Origin: Acidobacteriota bacterium
GTDB lineage: Bacteria > Acidobacteriota > Blastocatellia > Pyrinomonadales > Pyrinomonadaceae
DNA length: 37,247 bases
Direction: 5' to 3'
Assembly (NCBI GenBank): GCA_019247455.1
Contig: JAFAOW010000236.1
Coordinates: 1-37,247, forward strand
The first letter of the stretch is position 1. Each line of letters opens with the position of its first letter. Both the position numbers and the translations under genes were made by a program. Shown piece after piece: positions 28,985 to 37,247 of the stretch. Below the pieces are notes generated by a model. That model saw only the letters and a list, made by a program, of their open reading frames with translations. It was not told where the DNA came from and did no database searches.

Positions 28985-29851
28985 ATGCGGTACATTTTTC
29001 ATGGATTACTCGTTTTCACAGTCATTTTTTTTCTTCAAACCCCACTCTTGGCTCAAGATGTTCCGGGAACCGCGGTAAGCACAGGAATGAGTGCGCACGA
29101 AAACAGCGGTAAGGACCACGCAGCGGAAGTGGATAGGCTTCGGCAACGCATAGCGAATAACCCGCGCGACTGGGTAGCGTACAACGAACTCGGATTCTAC
29201 TTTGCAAATCAGGGTAGAAACGCTGATGCCGTCGCTCCCTTAAAACGAGCCGTTGAATTGGCTCCTGAGGCGCCGGCGGCTCATCTAAATCTCGCGATCG
29301 TTTTCGACCGTTTGGGAAGTTTTGCCGATGCGCTTTCTGAGACCGACACCGTTCTCACACTTGCCCCAGCAAACACTTTCGCTCTTCGCGAGAAATGCGA
29401 GCTGCTGGTGCTTTCCGAAGACGGTAGAGACGCAGTTCCGTGCTTTACTAGGCTCTTGAAGATCGTTCCTGAAACTGCGGATCTGGACTCACAATTGATT
29501 TACAGCTTCGTCCTTTACCAGGACCTGGATCCGGCCCGCGAAGCAGCCGACAAGGCGCAAGCCAGGTTTCCGAACGATCCCTCTCTCATTAACAGCATCG
29601 GCGTTTTGCTGTTCAGCGAGGGGAGATACAAGGACGCACTGAAGAATTTCTCCCGCACTCTGGAACTTGGAGGAAGAACAGACGCGGTCCGCTACAACCT
29701 TGCGGTCACGAGCCTTCAGTGCAACGACCGAAGTGCTGCCATCGAGCAGTATGCAGTGCTGAAAACGGCGGGATCGAGCCTGGCCAAAGAACTTTACGAC
29801 ATTCTTTACGGCGGGATGCTAATGAGCGTCCGCCCAAAGGCGACCCGATGA
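28985..29851 (+). CDS. Secreted tetratricopeptide-repeat protein
   Basis: Signal peptide MRYIFHGLLVFTVIFFLQTPLLAQ; TPR units 'WVAYNELGFYFANQGRNADAVAPLKRAVELAPEAPAAHLNLAIVFDRLGSFADAL'. Confidence 0.88.
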   Translation: MRYIFHGLLVFTVIFFLQTPLLAQDVPGTAVSTGMSAHENSGKDHAAEVDRLRQRIANNPRDWVAYNELGFYFANQGRNADAVAPLKRAVELAPEAPAAHLNLAIVFDRLGSFADALSETDTVLTLAPANTFALREKCELLVLSEDGRDAVPCFTRLLKIVPETADLDSQLIYSFVLYQDLDPAREAADKAQARFPNDPSLINSIGVLLFSEGRYKDALKNFSRTLELGGRTDAVRYNLAVTSLQCNDRSAAIEQYAVLKTAGSSLAKELYDILYGGMLMSVRPKATR

Positions 29852-29858
29852 ACCTTTG

Positions 29859-30437
29859 CTAGTGATACTTGGATGGCACGTTAACTCGACCCCATCGCAA
29901 GGTGGTCGCCATCCAGATCAACTCCTGCAGAAAGGCATCCGCTCTTGCATTGTATGCTTCATCGAGCAGGTTGCCATCCTGGCTAAACTTGTCCTGAACA
30001 CGGGGGAAATTCAGGTCGGTAAATGTTACGGCAAGGCCAAGTTCACGAACCATGTTGACCATCGATTCGATAACCCGCGTGCCGCCCCAAACTTGTTGGG
30101 ATACGGCGACGAACCCCACGGCCTTGTGGATGTATTCGCGAAGGAGAAGGTCCAGAACGCCTTTCAATGGCGCCGGAGGTCCATGATTGTACTCGGGCGT
30201 AACTATTATCAGCCCATCCGCCCGAAGAATGGCATCACGCCATTCCGGAAACCTCTCCTTTATCTCCTGTCCGTAGTGGTCGTACGGAAGGTGAAAATCA
30301 CGCACGTCGAACATCTGCGTCTCAATATCGGGACGCTCGTCGACCCGTGAGAGGAGCCACTTGGCGACGTGTTCGCTGTGGCGTCCCTGCCGGTTCGTGC
30401 CGAGAAGTAGAGGAATAAAAAGTTTTCTTTCCTCCAT
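29859..30437 (-). CDS. NAD(P)H-dependent FMN reductase family protein
   Basis: 'LLLGTNRQGRHSEHVAKWL', 'DGLIIVTPEYNHGPPAPLKGVLDLLLREYIHKAVGFVAVS'. Confidence 0.9.
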   Translation of the reverse strand: MEERKLFIPLLLGTNRQGRHSEHVAKWLLSRVDERPDIETQMFDVRDFHLPYDHYGQEIKERFPEWRDAILRADGLIIVTPEYNHGPPAPLKGVLDLLLREYIHKAVGFVAVSQQVWGGTRVIESMVNMVRELGLAVTFTDLNFPRVQDKFSQDGNLLDEAYNARADAFLQELIWMATTLRWGRVNVPSKYH

Positions 30438-30438
30438 A

Positions 30439-30987
30439 TCAAAAGAACATCACCCCATACCCCTTGTTCTGATATGCAAGTAGAACAAGATACGCGTCCG
30501 CGGCGACTCTTACGTCGGGGGTTAACGTCTTTGGATCGATTTTGTTGCCCGCCAGGTGCTGGCCGCAGACGTAGAGTTCAACGCCCATCTTGCGCATTTT
30601 CGACAGCGTAGCCAGATTGGGATTGTCGATGCCGTATTTAGCACGATAGTGTTCGTTGTCGAGGATACCGTCGGTCGCCGCTCCGTGAAATACCAAAACA
30701 AAATGCGTGTTCGATCGAAGCGTTCCGCCAACGGCGAGATCGTTCAACAGCCCTCCCACGGCATTAACCGCCGGTATAAGGGCGTCCGGAGTCTTGGCCA
30801 TTTTCGTGGCGTCAAAGATACCCGAGTAACTGCTTTTTGGCGTCGGTGACAGCGCAGCGCCTGGAATTGCGACATACGGATCGGCCTTTTCGATAGCCGG
30901 TGCCTTTGGCTCCGGCCACATCTGAGCCAAACAAGAAAAAGAGACTGCACACAGGAACACCCCGATCAAGAAAGCGCGAACCATCAT
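30439..30987 (-). CDS. Secreted DsrE-family protein
   Basis: Signal peptide; 'NTHFVLVFHGAATDGILDNEHYRAKYGIDNPNLATLSKMRKMGVELYVCGQHLAG'. Confidence 0.8.
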   Translation of the reverse strand: MMVRAFLIGVFLCAVSFSCLAQMWPEPKAPAIEKADPYVAIPGAALSPTPKSSYSGIFDATKMAKTPDALIPAVNAVGGLLNDLAVGGTLRSNTHFVLVFHGAATDGILDNEHYRAKYGIDNPNLATLSKMRKMGVELYVCGQHLAGNKIDPKTLTPDVRVAADAYLVLLAYQNKGYGVMFF

Positions 30988-31042
30988 TATCCACCTCCGA
31001 TCTATTTCGATCAGTCGATGTTACTCCGCGCCATCTACCTGT

Positions 31043-31120
31043 GCAACAGTATCGCGGCTAGCGCGTTCGGCCCGCCAGCTCGTGCCGAGAGGAACAGGAA
31101 TACAAAGTCTTCTCATCCAT
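31043..31120 (-). pseudogene. Decayed N-terminal fragment of an FMN reductase gene (related to 29859-30437)
   Basis: Plus-strand 31081-31120 cgtgccgagaggaacaggaatacaaagtcttctcatccat matches 30395-30437 region cgtgccgagaagtagaggaataaaaagttttctttcctccat; shifted-frame peptide 'IPVPLGTSWRAERASRDTVAQ' resembles 'IPLLLGTNRQGRHSEHVAK'. Confidence 0.55.
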
Positions 31121-31124
31121 AGCG

Positions 31125-31997
31125 CTACTTCCGCGTAAAAGTGAGTTCGAGGAATGCATAGGAAATGATGATCTTTGAGTTCACGATACGTGCTTCGGAT
31201 CGATTTCCCATGAAAGTCGCGTTAAGCGTCTCCGTATTAACGGCCGTAAGCGAGATCTCCTGTACCTGCTTCCCCTTATCAGCGGCACCGGCGCAATCAC
31301 CATTGGCTGTGACCGGACCGCTCCAGGTGTTCGCGCCTTTCTTGGTTAAATTGATCGTATAAAGGATCACACAGTTATCGCTAAGTATCTTCAGCGGAGC
31401 GGTCCATGTACCGGTCAAGTCACCTGGGCCCTTCGGCGCTTCTTTGTCGTCAATATCCGTAGAAATATCCGAGCCTGAGTCAACCTCGTCCTTAGGTAGC
31501 GGACACTTGTTGACGGACATGGTCGTACGCAATTCCTCGCGCTTCTTGGTCAGCTCGGTCACCGTCCCTTTTAGCTTACTAAGCGTAAGTTCAAGTTCGT
31601 GATATTTGGGCTGGTCGTAAAATGTGTTTGCATTAAAATTAGGAGCCACGCGCAGCTCAAGCATTTCCTGGCTCGTTTCGAGCGACTTTAGGTCCGCGGC
31701 TGTCTCAGCCGAGTGGTCGCCTCCCTCGATCTTCGCTTTCGCCGTTTTGATGCGCAGCTTTACGGATCCGAGTTCCTCTTGAAGATCGTCCTTCGTCGCC
31801 TTGCCGTTCTCCATCGTATTGATGATTTCGCCGAGTGCGTGCTCTCGAACCGTCGAAACCTGCAGCAATTTTTCGTTGTCTTTATAGCTCAGGGCCAGAT
31901 CGTCGCAACGATCAAAGGTCGAGGCCGCAGCGAAACCCGCAAAGATCAGAGATAAACACAAAAGCGCTATCGAGCGCGGCAAGATTCGAGTATGCAT
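31125..31997 (-). CDS. Hypothetical secreted protein: N-terminal helical/coiled-coil, C-terminal beta-rich domain
   Basis: Signal peptide; charged helical middle; 'LTGTWTAPLKILSDNCVILYTINLTKKGANTWSGPV' beta-rich tail. Confidence 0.7.
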   Translation of the reverse strand: MHTRILPRSIALLCLSLIFAGFAAASTFDRCDDLALSYKDNEKLLQVSTVREHALGEIINTMENGKATKDDLQEELGSVKLRIKTAKAKIEGGDHSAETAADLKSLETSQEMLELRVAPNFNANTFYDQPKYHELELTLSKLKGTVTELTKKREELRTTMSVNKCPLPKDEVDSGSDISTDIDDKEAPKGPGDLTGTWTAPLKILSDNCVILYTINLTKKGANTWSGPVTANGDCAGAADKGKQVQEISLTAVNTETLNATFMGNRSEARIVNSKIIISYAFLELTFTRK

Positions 31998-32075
31998 ACG
32001 CCTCCTATCTGATTGAAACGGAATTGAATTATGCGGCTTTTATATCCCCTCTGCTGATCTTTGTCAACAAAAAGG

Positions 32076-33119
32076 CTATTCGGCGCTGAGGACTTGGGCG
32101 ACAGTCTCTTTCTTGAGCTGGCTGCGAAGCTTTGAATACTCAGCCAAAGAGACCTGCGGGTCGCGCCAGGCGTCGAGATGTCCGACTTGATGGACGCATT
32201 GAATGGTGCAGTTTGGTGCGCACCATTTCTCGGTATGGTATTCGCGGTCCATGTCTGCGTGAGTATATTCGAGAAGTGGGATACCGGGTGTTCCCCGCTG
32301 CTGTGAGCACCAGCTGACGATCCCGGCCTCGTCAACGTAGAGATAACGGGCTCCGGCGCGGCAGCGCCATTCATACTGGCCGCCGTCTACGAGAGCGTCC
32401 TGAAACCAATTCCACCGGGCGTAGCTTTTCGTGCCCTTTTGTTTGATCTCTTTGTAAACCTCTTTTTCGCGGGGCGTAAGGCCTTTTAACAGTCCGTCCC
32501 CATCGTGAATGACGCCAACGGTCGAAGAAAATCCGAGCCCTCGGGCTCGCGATGCGATCTGAAGCGCCTCCTCGGGATTCGCCACGCCGCCTCCGACAAC
32601 CGAATTGATGTTGACCTTGAATTTTGCGTACTGCTGCAGGTTTACGAGCTTTGCGTCCAACACCTTGAGGCTCTTTTTCGAAACGTCGTCCGGAGTGACG
32701 TTATCGATAGAGATCTGCAGGTAATCGAGGCCGGCCTCATTGAGCTTTTTGACCTTTTCCGGCTGGAAGTAATAACCGTTCGAGATCAGCCCCGCGATCA
32801 TCCCGTGATGCCGAATGCGGGCGATGATGTCGCAGATCTCCGGATGCATCATTGGCTCGCCCCCAGATATCGTCACGACCGAAGTTCCGAATTCAGCAAG
32901 CTTATCTATGCGTTCAAGCATTGTGGAAAGAGGTACGGGATCGCTGGTCTTGTCGTACTCGTTGCAGTAAGTACAAGCGAGATTGCACCGCCTCATCGGA
33001 ACGATGTGAACTAACACGGGATGCCGGGTCGAGACAAAAGCCTTGACCGTGTGCTTAACACCACGCGTGAATCTCGAAAAACTGCTTGCCTTAGGCATAG
33101 GGCGCGGGCTCGGAGCCAA
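32076..33119 (-). CDS. Radical SAM protein with Cys-rich (SPASM-like) C-terminus
   Basis: '[17 protein letters not shown]' CX3CX2C; '[11 protein letters not shown]'; C-terminal Cys at 'WRCRAG', 'SWCSQQ', '[10 protein letters not shown]'. Confidence 0.9.
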   Translation of the reverse strand: MAPSPRPMPKASSFSRFTRGVKHTVKAFVSTRHPVLVHIVPMRRCNLACTYCNEYDKTSDPVPLSTMLERIDKLAEFGTSVVTISGGEPMMHPEICDIIARIRHHGMIAGLISNGYYFQPEKVKKLNEAGLDYLQISIDNVTPDDVSKKSLKVLDAKLVNLQQYAKFKVNINSVVGGGVANPEEALQIASRARGLGFSSTVGVIHDGDGLLKGLTPREKEVYKEIKQKGTKSYARWNWFQDALVDGGQYEWRCRAGARYLYVDEAGIVSWCSQQRGTPGIPLLEYTHADMDREYHTEKWCAPNCTIQCVHQVGHLDAWRDPQVSLAEYSKLRSQLKKETVAQVLSAE

Positions 33120-33159
33120 ACGTTAGATTATAGAAATTGAGGGACCCCTTTTCAATTCA

Positions 33160-33184
33160 AAGGCCCCGATAAACGGGGCCTTTT
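33160..33184. terminator. Rho-independent terminator-like hairpin between lolA-like gene and radical SAM gene
   Basis: aaggccccg (33160-33168) ataaa cggggcctt (33174-33182). Confidence 0.7.
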
Positions 33185-33202
33185 GCTAAAACTCGTGTTA
33201 AT

Positions 33203-33910
33203 TCAGACCTTCTTTTTCGTCGTGTTGCTCGGATAAGATAGCTTGAAGATACTAGCGTTCAGCGTCGCGTTCGAATTCAACCTTTCGAGCAGTACCGTGG
33301 TGGTATCGTTATTGATCTCCAGTATCTTCGCCTGCCTCGGAGCACCGTTTCCGTCAACCCAAAGATCGGCGGATCTGTAGCTTGATTGCGCCTTCGGCGT
33401 GAGTTGAAGATGCCAGCAAGTCGTTCCGTCCTTGATCGTCTCTTCTCCAATGTAGACAACGCTGTAATTCGCGCTCAATTGAGTGCGGGACATGGTCATA
33501 AAAGCTAACGCATTGCCGGCACCCTTGTCCTTGCTGTTTTTGCCGACCGTGCCCTGGTACACAATATTCTGGCCAGGCGAGTAGAGCTCATAGTTATCAC
33601 CAATCACCGATATCGACTCGCTAAAAGCTCGCCCATTTCGCGTTTTCCAGTCGATACGAGCGTAATTCTTGCCGTTGGCGATCCTTGCAGTTTTCGGAAT
33701 ATAGCTAGTCGTGCCCGTCTGTGTGTCGGATGCACCAATTGCTGTGTCGGTCTTCACCATCGTAACATCGGCGGTGAACGAGATGAGTGACTTGTTATAG
33801 TTGTCCATCCGCTTCAGAATCTCTGGTAGGATCTGGGCATTCGTGCTCGAAGCGGTGCCTAAAAGACTGAAAATTCCAATAAATAAAGCAGTTCTAAGAT
33901 ATTTGCTCAT
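33203..33910 (-). CDS. LolA-like outer-membrane lipoprotein carrier/sorting family protein
   Basis: Signal peptide MSKYLRTALFIGIFSLLGTASSTNA; 'ILKRMDNYNKSLISFTADVTMVK', 'YELYSPGQNIVYQG', 'LTPKAQSSYRSADLWVDGNGAPRQAKI'. Confidence 0.75.
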   Translation of the reverse strand: MSKYLRTALFIGIFSLLGTASSTNAQILPEILKRMDNYNKSLISFTADVTMVKTDTAIGASDTQTGTTSYIPKTARIANGKNYARIDWKTRNGRAFSESISVIGDNYELYSPGQNIVYQGTVGKNSKDKGAGNALAFMTMSRTQLSANYSVVYIGEETIKDGTTCWHLQLTPKAQSSYRSADLWVDGNGAPRQAKILEINNDTTTVLLERLNSNATLNASIFKLSYPSNTTKKKV

Positions 33911-33944
33911 AAAGATTGTGACGAAATGTAGCCGCGTAAGGCTG

Positions 33945-34133
33945 TCATTCACTGCGGTCGCGAGACATGTCGGCAGATAGGACGGTCGAAGCTTGTTGTT
34001 GGGTTGCAGGCGGCTTCGGCTTGTTGAACCACTCTTTCGGCGTGCCAAAGATAAAAACAAGGCACAAAAGACAGAGAACGTCCCATTGCCACGATGCCCG
34101 CTCATACTTCCAATTGATTATGTCCTTGAGCAT
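33945..34133 (-). CDS. Small single-TM protein (62 aa)
   Basis: MLKDIINWKYERASWQWDVLCLLCLVFIFGTPKEWFNKPKPPATQQQ...; fits between lolD and the lolA-like gene with one TM helix. Confidence 0.65.
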   Translation of the reverse strand: MLKDIINWKYERASWQWDVLCLLCLVFIFGTPKEWFNKPKPPATQQQASTVLSADMSRDRSE

Positions 34134-34138
34134 TTAAG

Positions 34139-34810
34139 CTAAACAACGTGCCCGTCACGCATCTGTATCGTACGCGTACACACCGCCGCCGCCTCCGGGT
34201 TGTGCGTGATCATTATGATCGTCTGACCGAGCTTTTGATTAAGCTCCTTGAACATATCAAGAACGATCTGCGAATTCTCAGTGTCAAGATTTCCCGTCGG
34301 TTCGTCCGCGAGAATGATCGCCGGGCTATTTACCACCGCCCGAGCGAGTGCAACACGCTGCTGCTCGCCGCCGGACAATTCCAGCGGCTTATGGTGCATT
34401 TTATCCTCAAGCTTTAGCAGCCTCAAGACCTCTCGCCGCTTGTCGCTGCTCTTGGAACCGTCGCCGGTGTGTATCTTTTCGGCCAGCTTGAGATTTCCCT
34501 CAGCCGACAGCGTCGGGAATAGGTTGAACCTTTGAAACACGAAACCGATCTTTCGCCGGCGAATGTCCGTTCGACGGGCGTCGGACACCTTCGAAAGGTC
34601 CTCGCCATCGATAACAATACTGCCGCTCGTCGGGCTCAAAAGCCCGCCCATCAAATGGAGCAACGTCGATTTTCCGCAACCCGACGGGCCCATAATGGCG
34701 ACGAATTCCCCCTCATTCACCTCGAGTGTGACACCGCGGAGCGCGGGTACCGATATCTTGCCTACGCGATAGGACTTCGCTAGGTCGACCGTGCTAAGGA
34801 TCGCTGTCAT
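34139..34810 (-). CDS. LolD/MacB-type ABC transporter ATP-binding protein
   Basis: Walker A '[10 protein letters not shown]', '[14 protein letters not shown]', '[15 protein letters not shown]', 'MITHNPEAA'. Confidence 0.95.
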   Translation of the reverse strand: MTAILSTVDLAKSYRVGKISVPALRGVTLEVNEGEFVAIMGPSGCGKSTLLHLMGGLLSPTSGSIVIDGEDLSKVSDARRTDIRRRKIGFVFQRFNLFPTLSAEGNLKLAEKIHTGDGSKSSDKRREVLRLLKLEDKMHHKPLELSGGEQQRVALARAVVNSPAIILADEPTGNLDTENSQIVLDMFKELNQKLGQTIIMITHNPEAAAVCTRTIQMRDGHVV

Positions 34811-35889
34811 TTGTCGTCGTGATTGGTCGCGATCTTGGTATTTGCGTTCGGATTTGCCTGAAGGGCTTCACGCAATTTTTTGTCGAGATCTACTTCCTCG
34901 AGGCCCCAGGAATTTTCGAGAACGAACGCAGTGTCAGGAAACTTAGTGCCAATGGTCACTTCCACAGGGGACTGATATGTGAGACGCATCGCATACCGCT
35001 CCTTGGGCCGCGTCACCAGGATCTCCAGCGGAAGATTCGCGTAATCAGGTGTATCCGTGAGATTTCCCTGTTTGCCGTAAACAATGTCAGATTCGATCTC
35101 GCCCTTCTTATCGAAGATCTGCTGGCGAGCAAGCCTGATCGCTCCAACACGGTCGAACCAGAATCGCCGTTTGATCATTAGCCCGCCATCCTGCAAACGG
35201 GCAAATTCGTCCAGAAGGTAGAATCCTCGCATCACCATGCGAGTGGGGGATTTACTGCTCTGGGTGGTATCCTCCTCAGCTTCATAGATCGTGCTTTGTG
35301 TGTAAAGGTTGGCTTGCTGATCGATCGGCCGAACAAGCAGAGCGTCCGTAAAATGCTGCGGTCTCAAATTAGCAAACGCATTTACCTTTTGCCCGCTATT
35401 CTTGGCGTCTTCGAGTTCTTCTTTACTCAACGTCTTCTGAAGCTTGGAATAATCGGCGTTGTTGGTACCCTTGACGAATTTCTTGAACTTTCCGCCTGCT
35501 CCGTCTTGTAAGATCGCCACTCGAAAAGTCTCACCATCGGAAGTCATTTGTGCCACATCTGATCCCACAACAGGAACCGATACTTTCAGACGGATCTTTG
35601 CAGGCCGTTGCACGACGACCTCGCCGGGAGCCTCGCGATACACCTCTTTACTACCGAACGCGGCGAAGGAGTTATCTTCAAATTTGAGGTACATCTTCGC
35701 CCGCATCGAGTCGACCTTCGCAAAACGATCGACCTCCTTCATCAGATCGGCTTGGCTGGCGTCCGTGACCGCAGGAACAGCGGCGGTCTTCTCCTTGGTC
35801 TTTACGATCCCGCACGAGGCGCTGAAAAGAGAGAGTGCGGCTATCACCACCGCACTGCCATAATACCTTTCCCAGTTCGTCGACTTCAT
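34807..35889 (-). CDS. LolA/LolB-fold-like lipoprotein (DUF4292-like)
   Basis: Lipobox 'LFSASC'; '[12 protein letters not shown]', '[36 protein letters not shown]', extended beta-strand pattern; 4-nt overlap with the ATPase gene. Confidence 0.68.
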   Translation of the reverse strand: MKSTNWERYYGSAVVIAALSLFSASCGIVKTKEKTAAVPAVTDASQADLMKEVDRFAKVDSMRAKMYLKFEDNSFAAFGSKEVYREAPGEVVVQRPAKIRLKVSVPVVGSDVAQMTSDGETFRVAILQDGAGGKFKKFVKGTNNADYSKLQKTLSKEELEDAKNSGQKVNAFANLRPQHFTDALLVRPIDQQANLYTQSTIYEAEEDTTQSSKSPTRMVMRGFYLLDEFARLQDGGLMIKRRFWFDRVGAIRLARQQIFDKKGEIESDIVYGKQGNLTDTPDYANLPLEILVTRPKERYAMRLTYQSPVEVTIGTKFPDTAFVLENSWGLEEVDLDKKLREALQANPNANTKIATNHDDK

Positions 35890-36015
35890 TCGAATCTGAT
35901 GTAAACGCAACAACTTACAGTTGCAGCCTAAACTAAAGGCAGCCACGCGTTTGGAGGGAACACGGGGTCACTAAACGGAAGATAATACCACTTCAAAAAC
36001 CTATATTCTAGCCCG

Positions 36016-36058
36016 CAAAAACGCGGGGCCCCGGCCTTTCCTGGCCTAGATCCCCGCG
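36016..36058 (-). terminator. Rho-independent terminator downstream of the cytochrome oxidase genes
   Basis: Minus strand CGCGGGG ... CCCCGCG (36058-36052 / 36028-36022) followed by TTTTT. Confidence 0.75.
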
Positions 36059-36079
36059 AATCAATATTCGAGAAGCTGC

Positions 36080-36409
36080 CTAGTTGGAAAAAACGCCCGT
36101 GTTACGCGTGAGATAATCCTGCATGGTGTAGGCGAACATGATCGCGAGCCAGAAAAAACTGCCCACACAAGCCAGCCAGATCAGCCGCGGACTCCACCGA
36201 ACGTGCATGAAAAACAGCATCACGCAGGTCATCTTTGTAAAGGCGATGAGAAGGGCGACGAGCGTATTAGCACCCGGGAAGATGAAATCAAGATCCACCG
36301 TCGCGACAAAATAGGTAAGGATCGTCCCGACCACGAGGACGGCAAAAACGGCCAGATAACCGGGTATCCCGATATGGCCTTCGCCTGAATCTATGTGTTT
36401 CTCCGACAT
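36080..36409 (-). CDS. Cytochrome c oxidase subunit IV (prokaryotic, CyoD/CtaF-like)
   Basis: Three TMs; 'ALLIAFTKMTCVMLFFMHVRWSPRLIW'. Confidence 0.88.
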   Translation of the reverse strand: MSEKHIDSGEGHIGIPGYLAVFAVLVVGTILTYFVATVDLDFIFPGANTLVALLIAFTKMTCVMLFFMHVRWSPRLIWLACVGSFFWLAIMFAYTMQDYLTRNTGVFSN

Positions 36410-36410
36410 A

Positions 36411-37247
36411 TTATCCGTGCATAAAATGCCGCCCTAACAAATAAAGCAGCGGGAAAAGGAATATCCAAACAATGTCGACAAAGTGCCAATAAAGACCTGA
36501 CATTTCGACCGGCATGTAGTAATCACCGTTATAGTTGCCCTTATAAGCGGTCCACAGCAGCCAGGTCATGAGGATGAGCCCGACGATCATGTGTAGGGCG
36601 TGCAGGCCGGTCATCACGAAGTACAGATAATAGAAGATACGGACCTTGTCGCGGAACTTGTCAGCGTCGATCTCTCCATTGGAAAAGTACCCTATCTTCT
36701 CTGACTGTGTAAGAAAGTTATGCTCCTGGCCCAGCTTTGCCAGAGAACAATCGGTCCAAATGAATTCCCCTCGCGGATTCGGATGCTGTTCGGCCGCCGC
36801 ATTATGGTCGACCTCCCAACATGGTTTCGCGGGTCCCTCATGCCCAGGGGCCATGGGAACGCGCTTGTTCAACCCGGCCACCGGGACCAGGCCATGATTG
36901 TACTTGTCCGTATATTCGATCGCCTTTACGCCCAGAAAGGTCGCGCCGAAGGCCATCGTCAAGATGATCAGCACCACCTGCATCATCCGGTTGCCCTTTT
37001 GGGCGTAATAGACGGTCAGGGCCATCGTCAGCGAACTGACGATCAGCACGAGCGTATTCAGCCCGCCCCAAAAGGCATCGAGGTGATTTGACCCCGCAGC
37101 AAAGGCCATCGGGTACTTGCTTCGATAAACGAGATAGGCTGTAAAGAGGCCGCCGAAGAACATGATCTCCTGCACGAGGAACATCCACATTCCTATGGAT
37201 ACGCTCTCCTCCTGCTGACCCATGTCATCGAACTGATGCTGGAGCCC
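36411..37247 (-). CDS. Cytochrome c oxidase subunit III family protein, N-terminus cut by window edge
   Basis: '[25 protein letters not shown]', '[19 protein letters not shown]', '[20 protein letters not shown]'; codons upstream of the apparent ATG read GLQHQFDD in frame, so the gene continues past 37247. Confidence 0.93.
   Translation of the reverse strand, partial: GLQHQFDDMGQQEESVSIGMWMFLVQEIMFFGGLFTAYLVYRSKYPMAFAAGSNHLDAFWGGLNTLVLIVSSLTMALTVYYAQKGNRMMQVVLIILTMAFGATFLGVKAIEYTDKYNHGLVPVAGLNKRVPMAPGHEGPAKPCWEVDHNAAAEQHPNPRGEFIWTDCSLAKLGQEHNFLTQSEKIGYFSNGEIDADKFRDKVRIFYYLYFVMTGLHALHMIVGLILMTWLLWTAYKGNYNGDYYMPVEMSGLYWHFVDIVWIFLFPLLYLLGRHFMHG

Noticed and set aside
33120-33202. RiPP precursor peptide next to the radical SAM gene
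   Set aside because: The intergenic space holds only a terminator hairpin; no small ORF with a leader/core pattern found.
33911-34105. N-terminal extension of the LolA-like ORF to 34105
   Set aside because: Overlaps the small TM ORF, and the signal peptide begins at MSKYLRTALF (33910).

Overview
The window looks like a chromosomal segment from an Acidobacteriota-like (Blastocatellia/Pyrinomonadaceae-type) bacterium. That placement is an inference from paired VWFA-related proteins and overall gene content. It is densely coding, with about 40 genes, mostly housekeeping or envelope functions: S46 peptidase (3' part), CAP protein, mtgA, glgC, two tandem VWA proteins, serine hydrolase, Gfo/Idh oxidoreductase, GT39-like glycosyltransferase, Sua5/TsaC, uvrC, AraC+VOC pair, tdk, a gpmI homologue, an eno-led operon, CNNM/CorC-type protein, TlpA-GH15-pyk operon, VIT1-type transporter, TPR protein, FMN reductase + DsrE, radical SAM, a Lol-like cassette, and cytochrome oxidase subunits IV and III (the latter cut by the window edge). 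I saw no CRISPR array, tRNA, rRNA, prophage or transposase. The most notable observations are: (1) the gpmI homologue has lost all five C-terminal metal ligands plus several substrate-binding residues, so it looks like a pseudoenzyme; (2) a LolA-like / LolB-like / LolD cassette contains a conserved-looking 62-aa single-TM ORF and no permease; (3) the divergent mtgA/glgC intergenic region is a 160-bp element with near-perfect 32-bp inverted repeats built of heptamers, one arm ending beside each start codon; (4) a hairpin sequesters the RBS of a TPR gene; (5) a decayed fossil of the flavin reductase N-terminus lies upstream of dsrE. No searches or alignments could be run, so residue comparisons rely on remembered family motifs.
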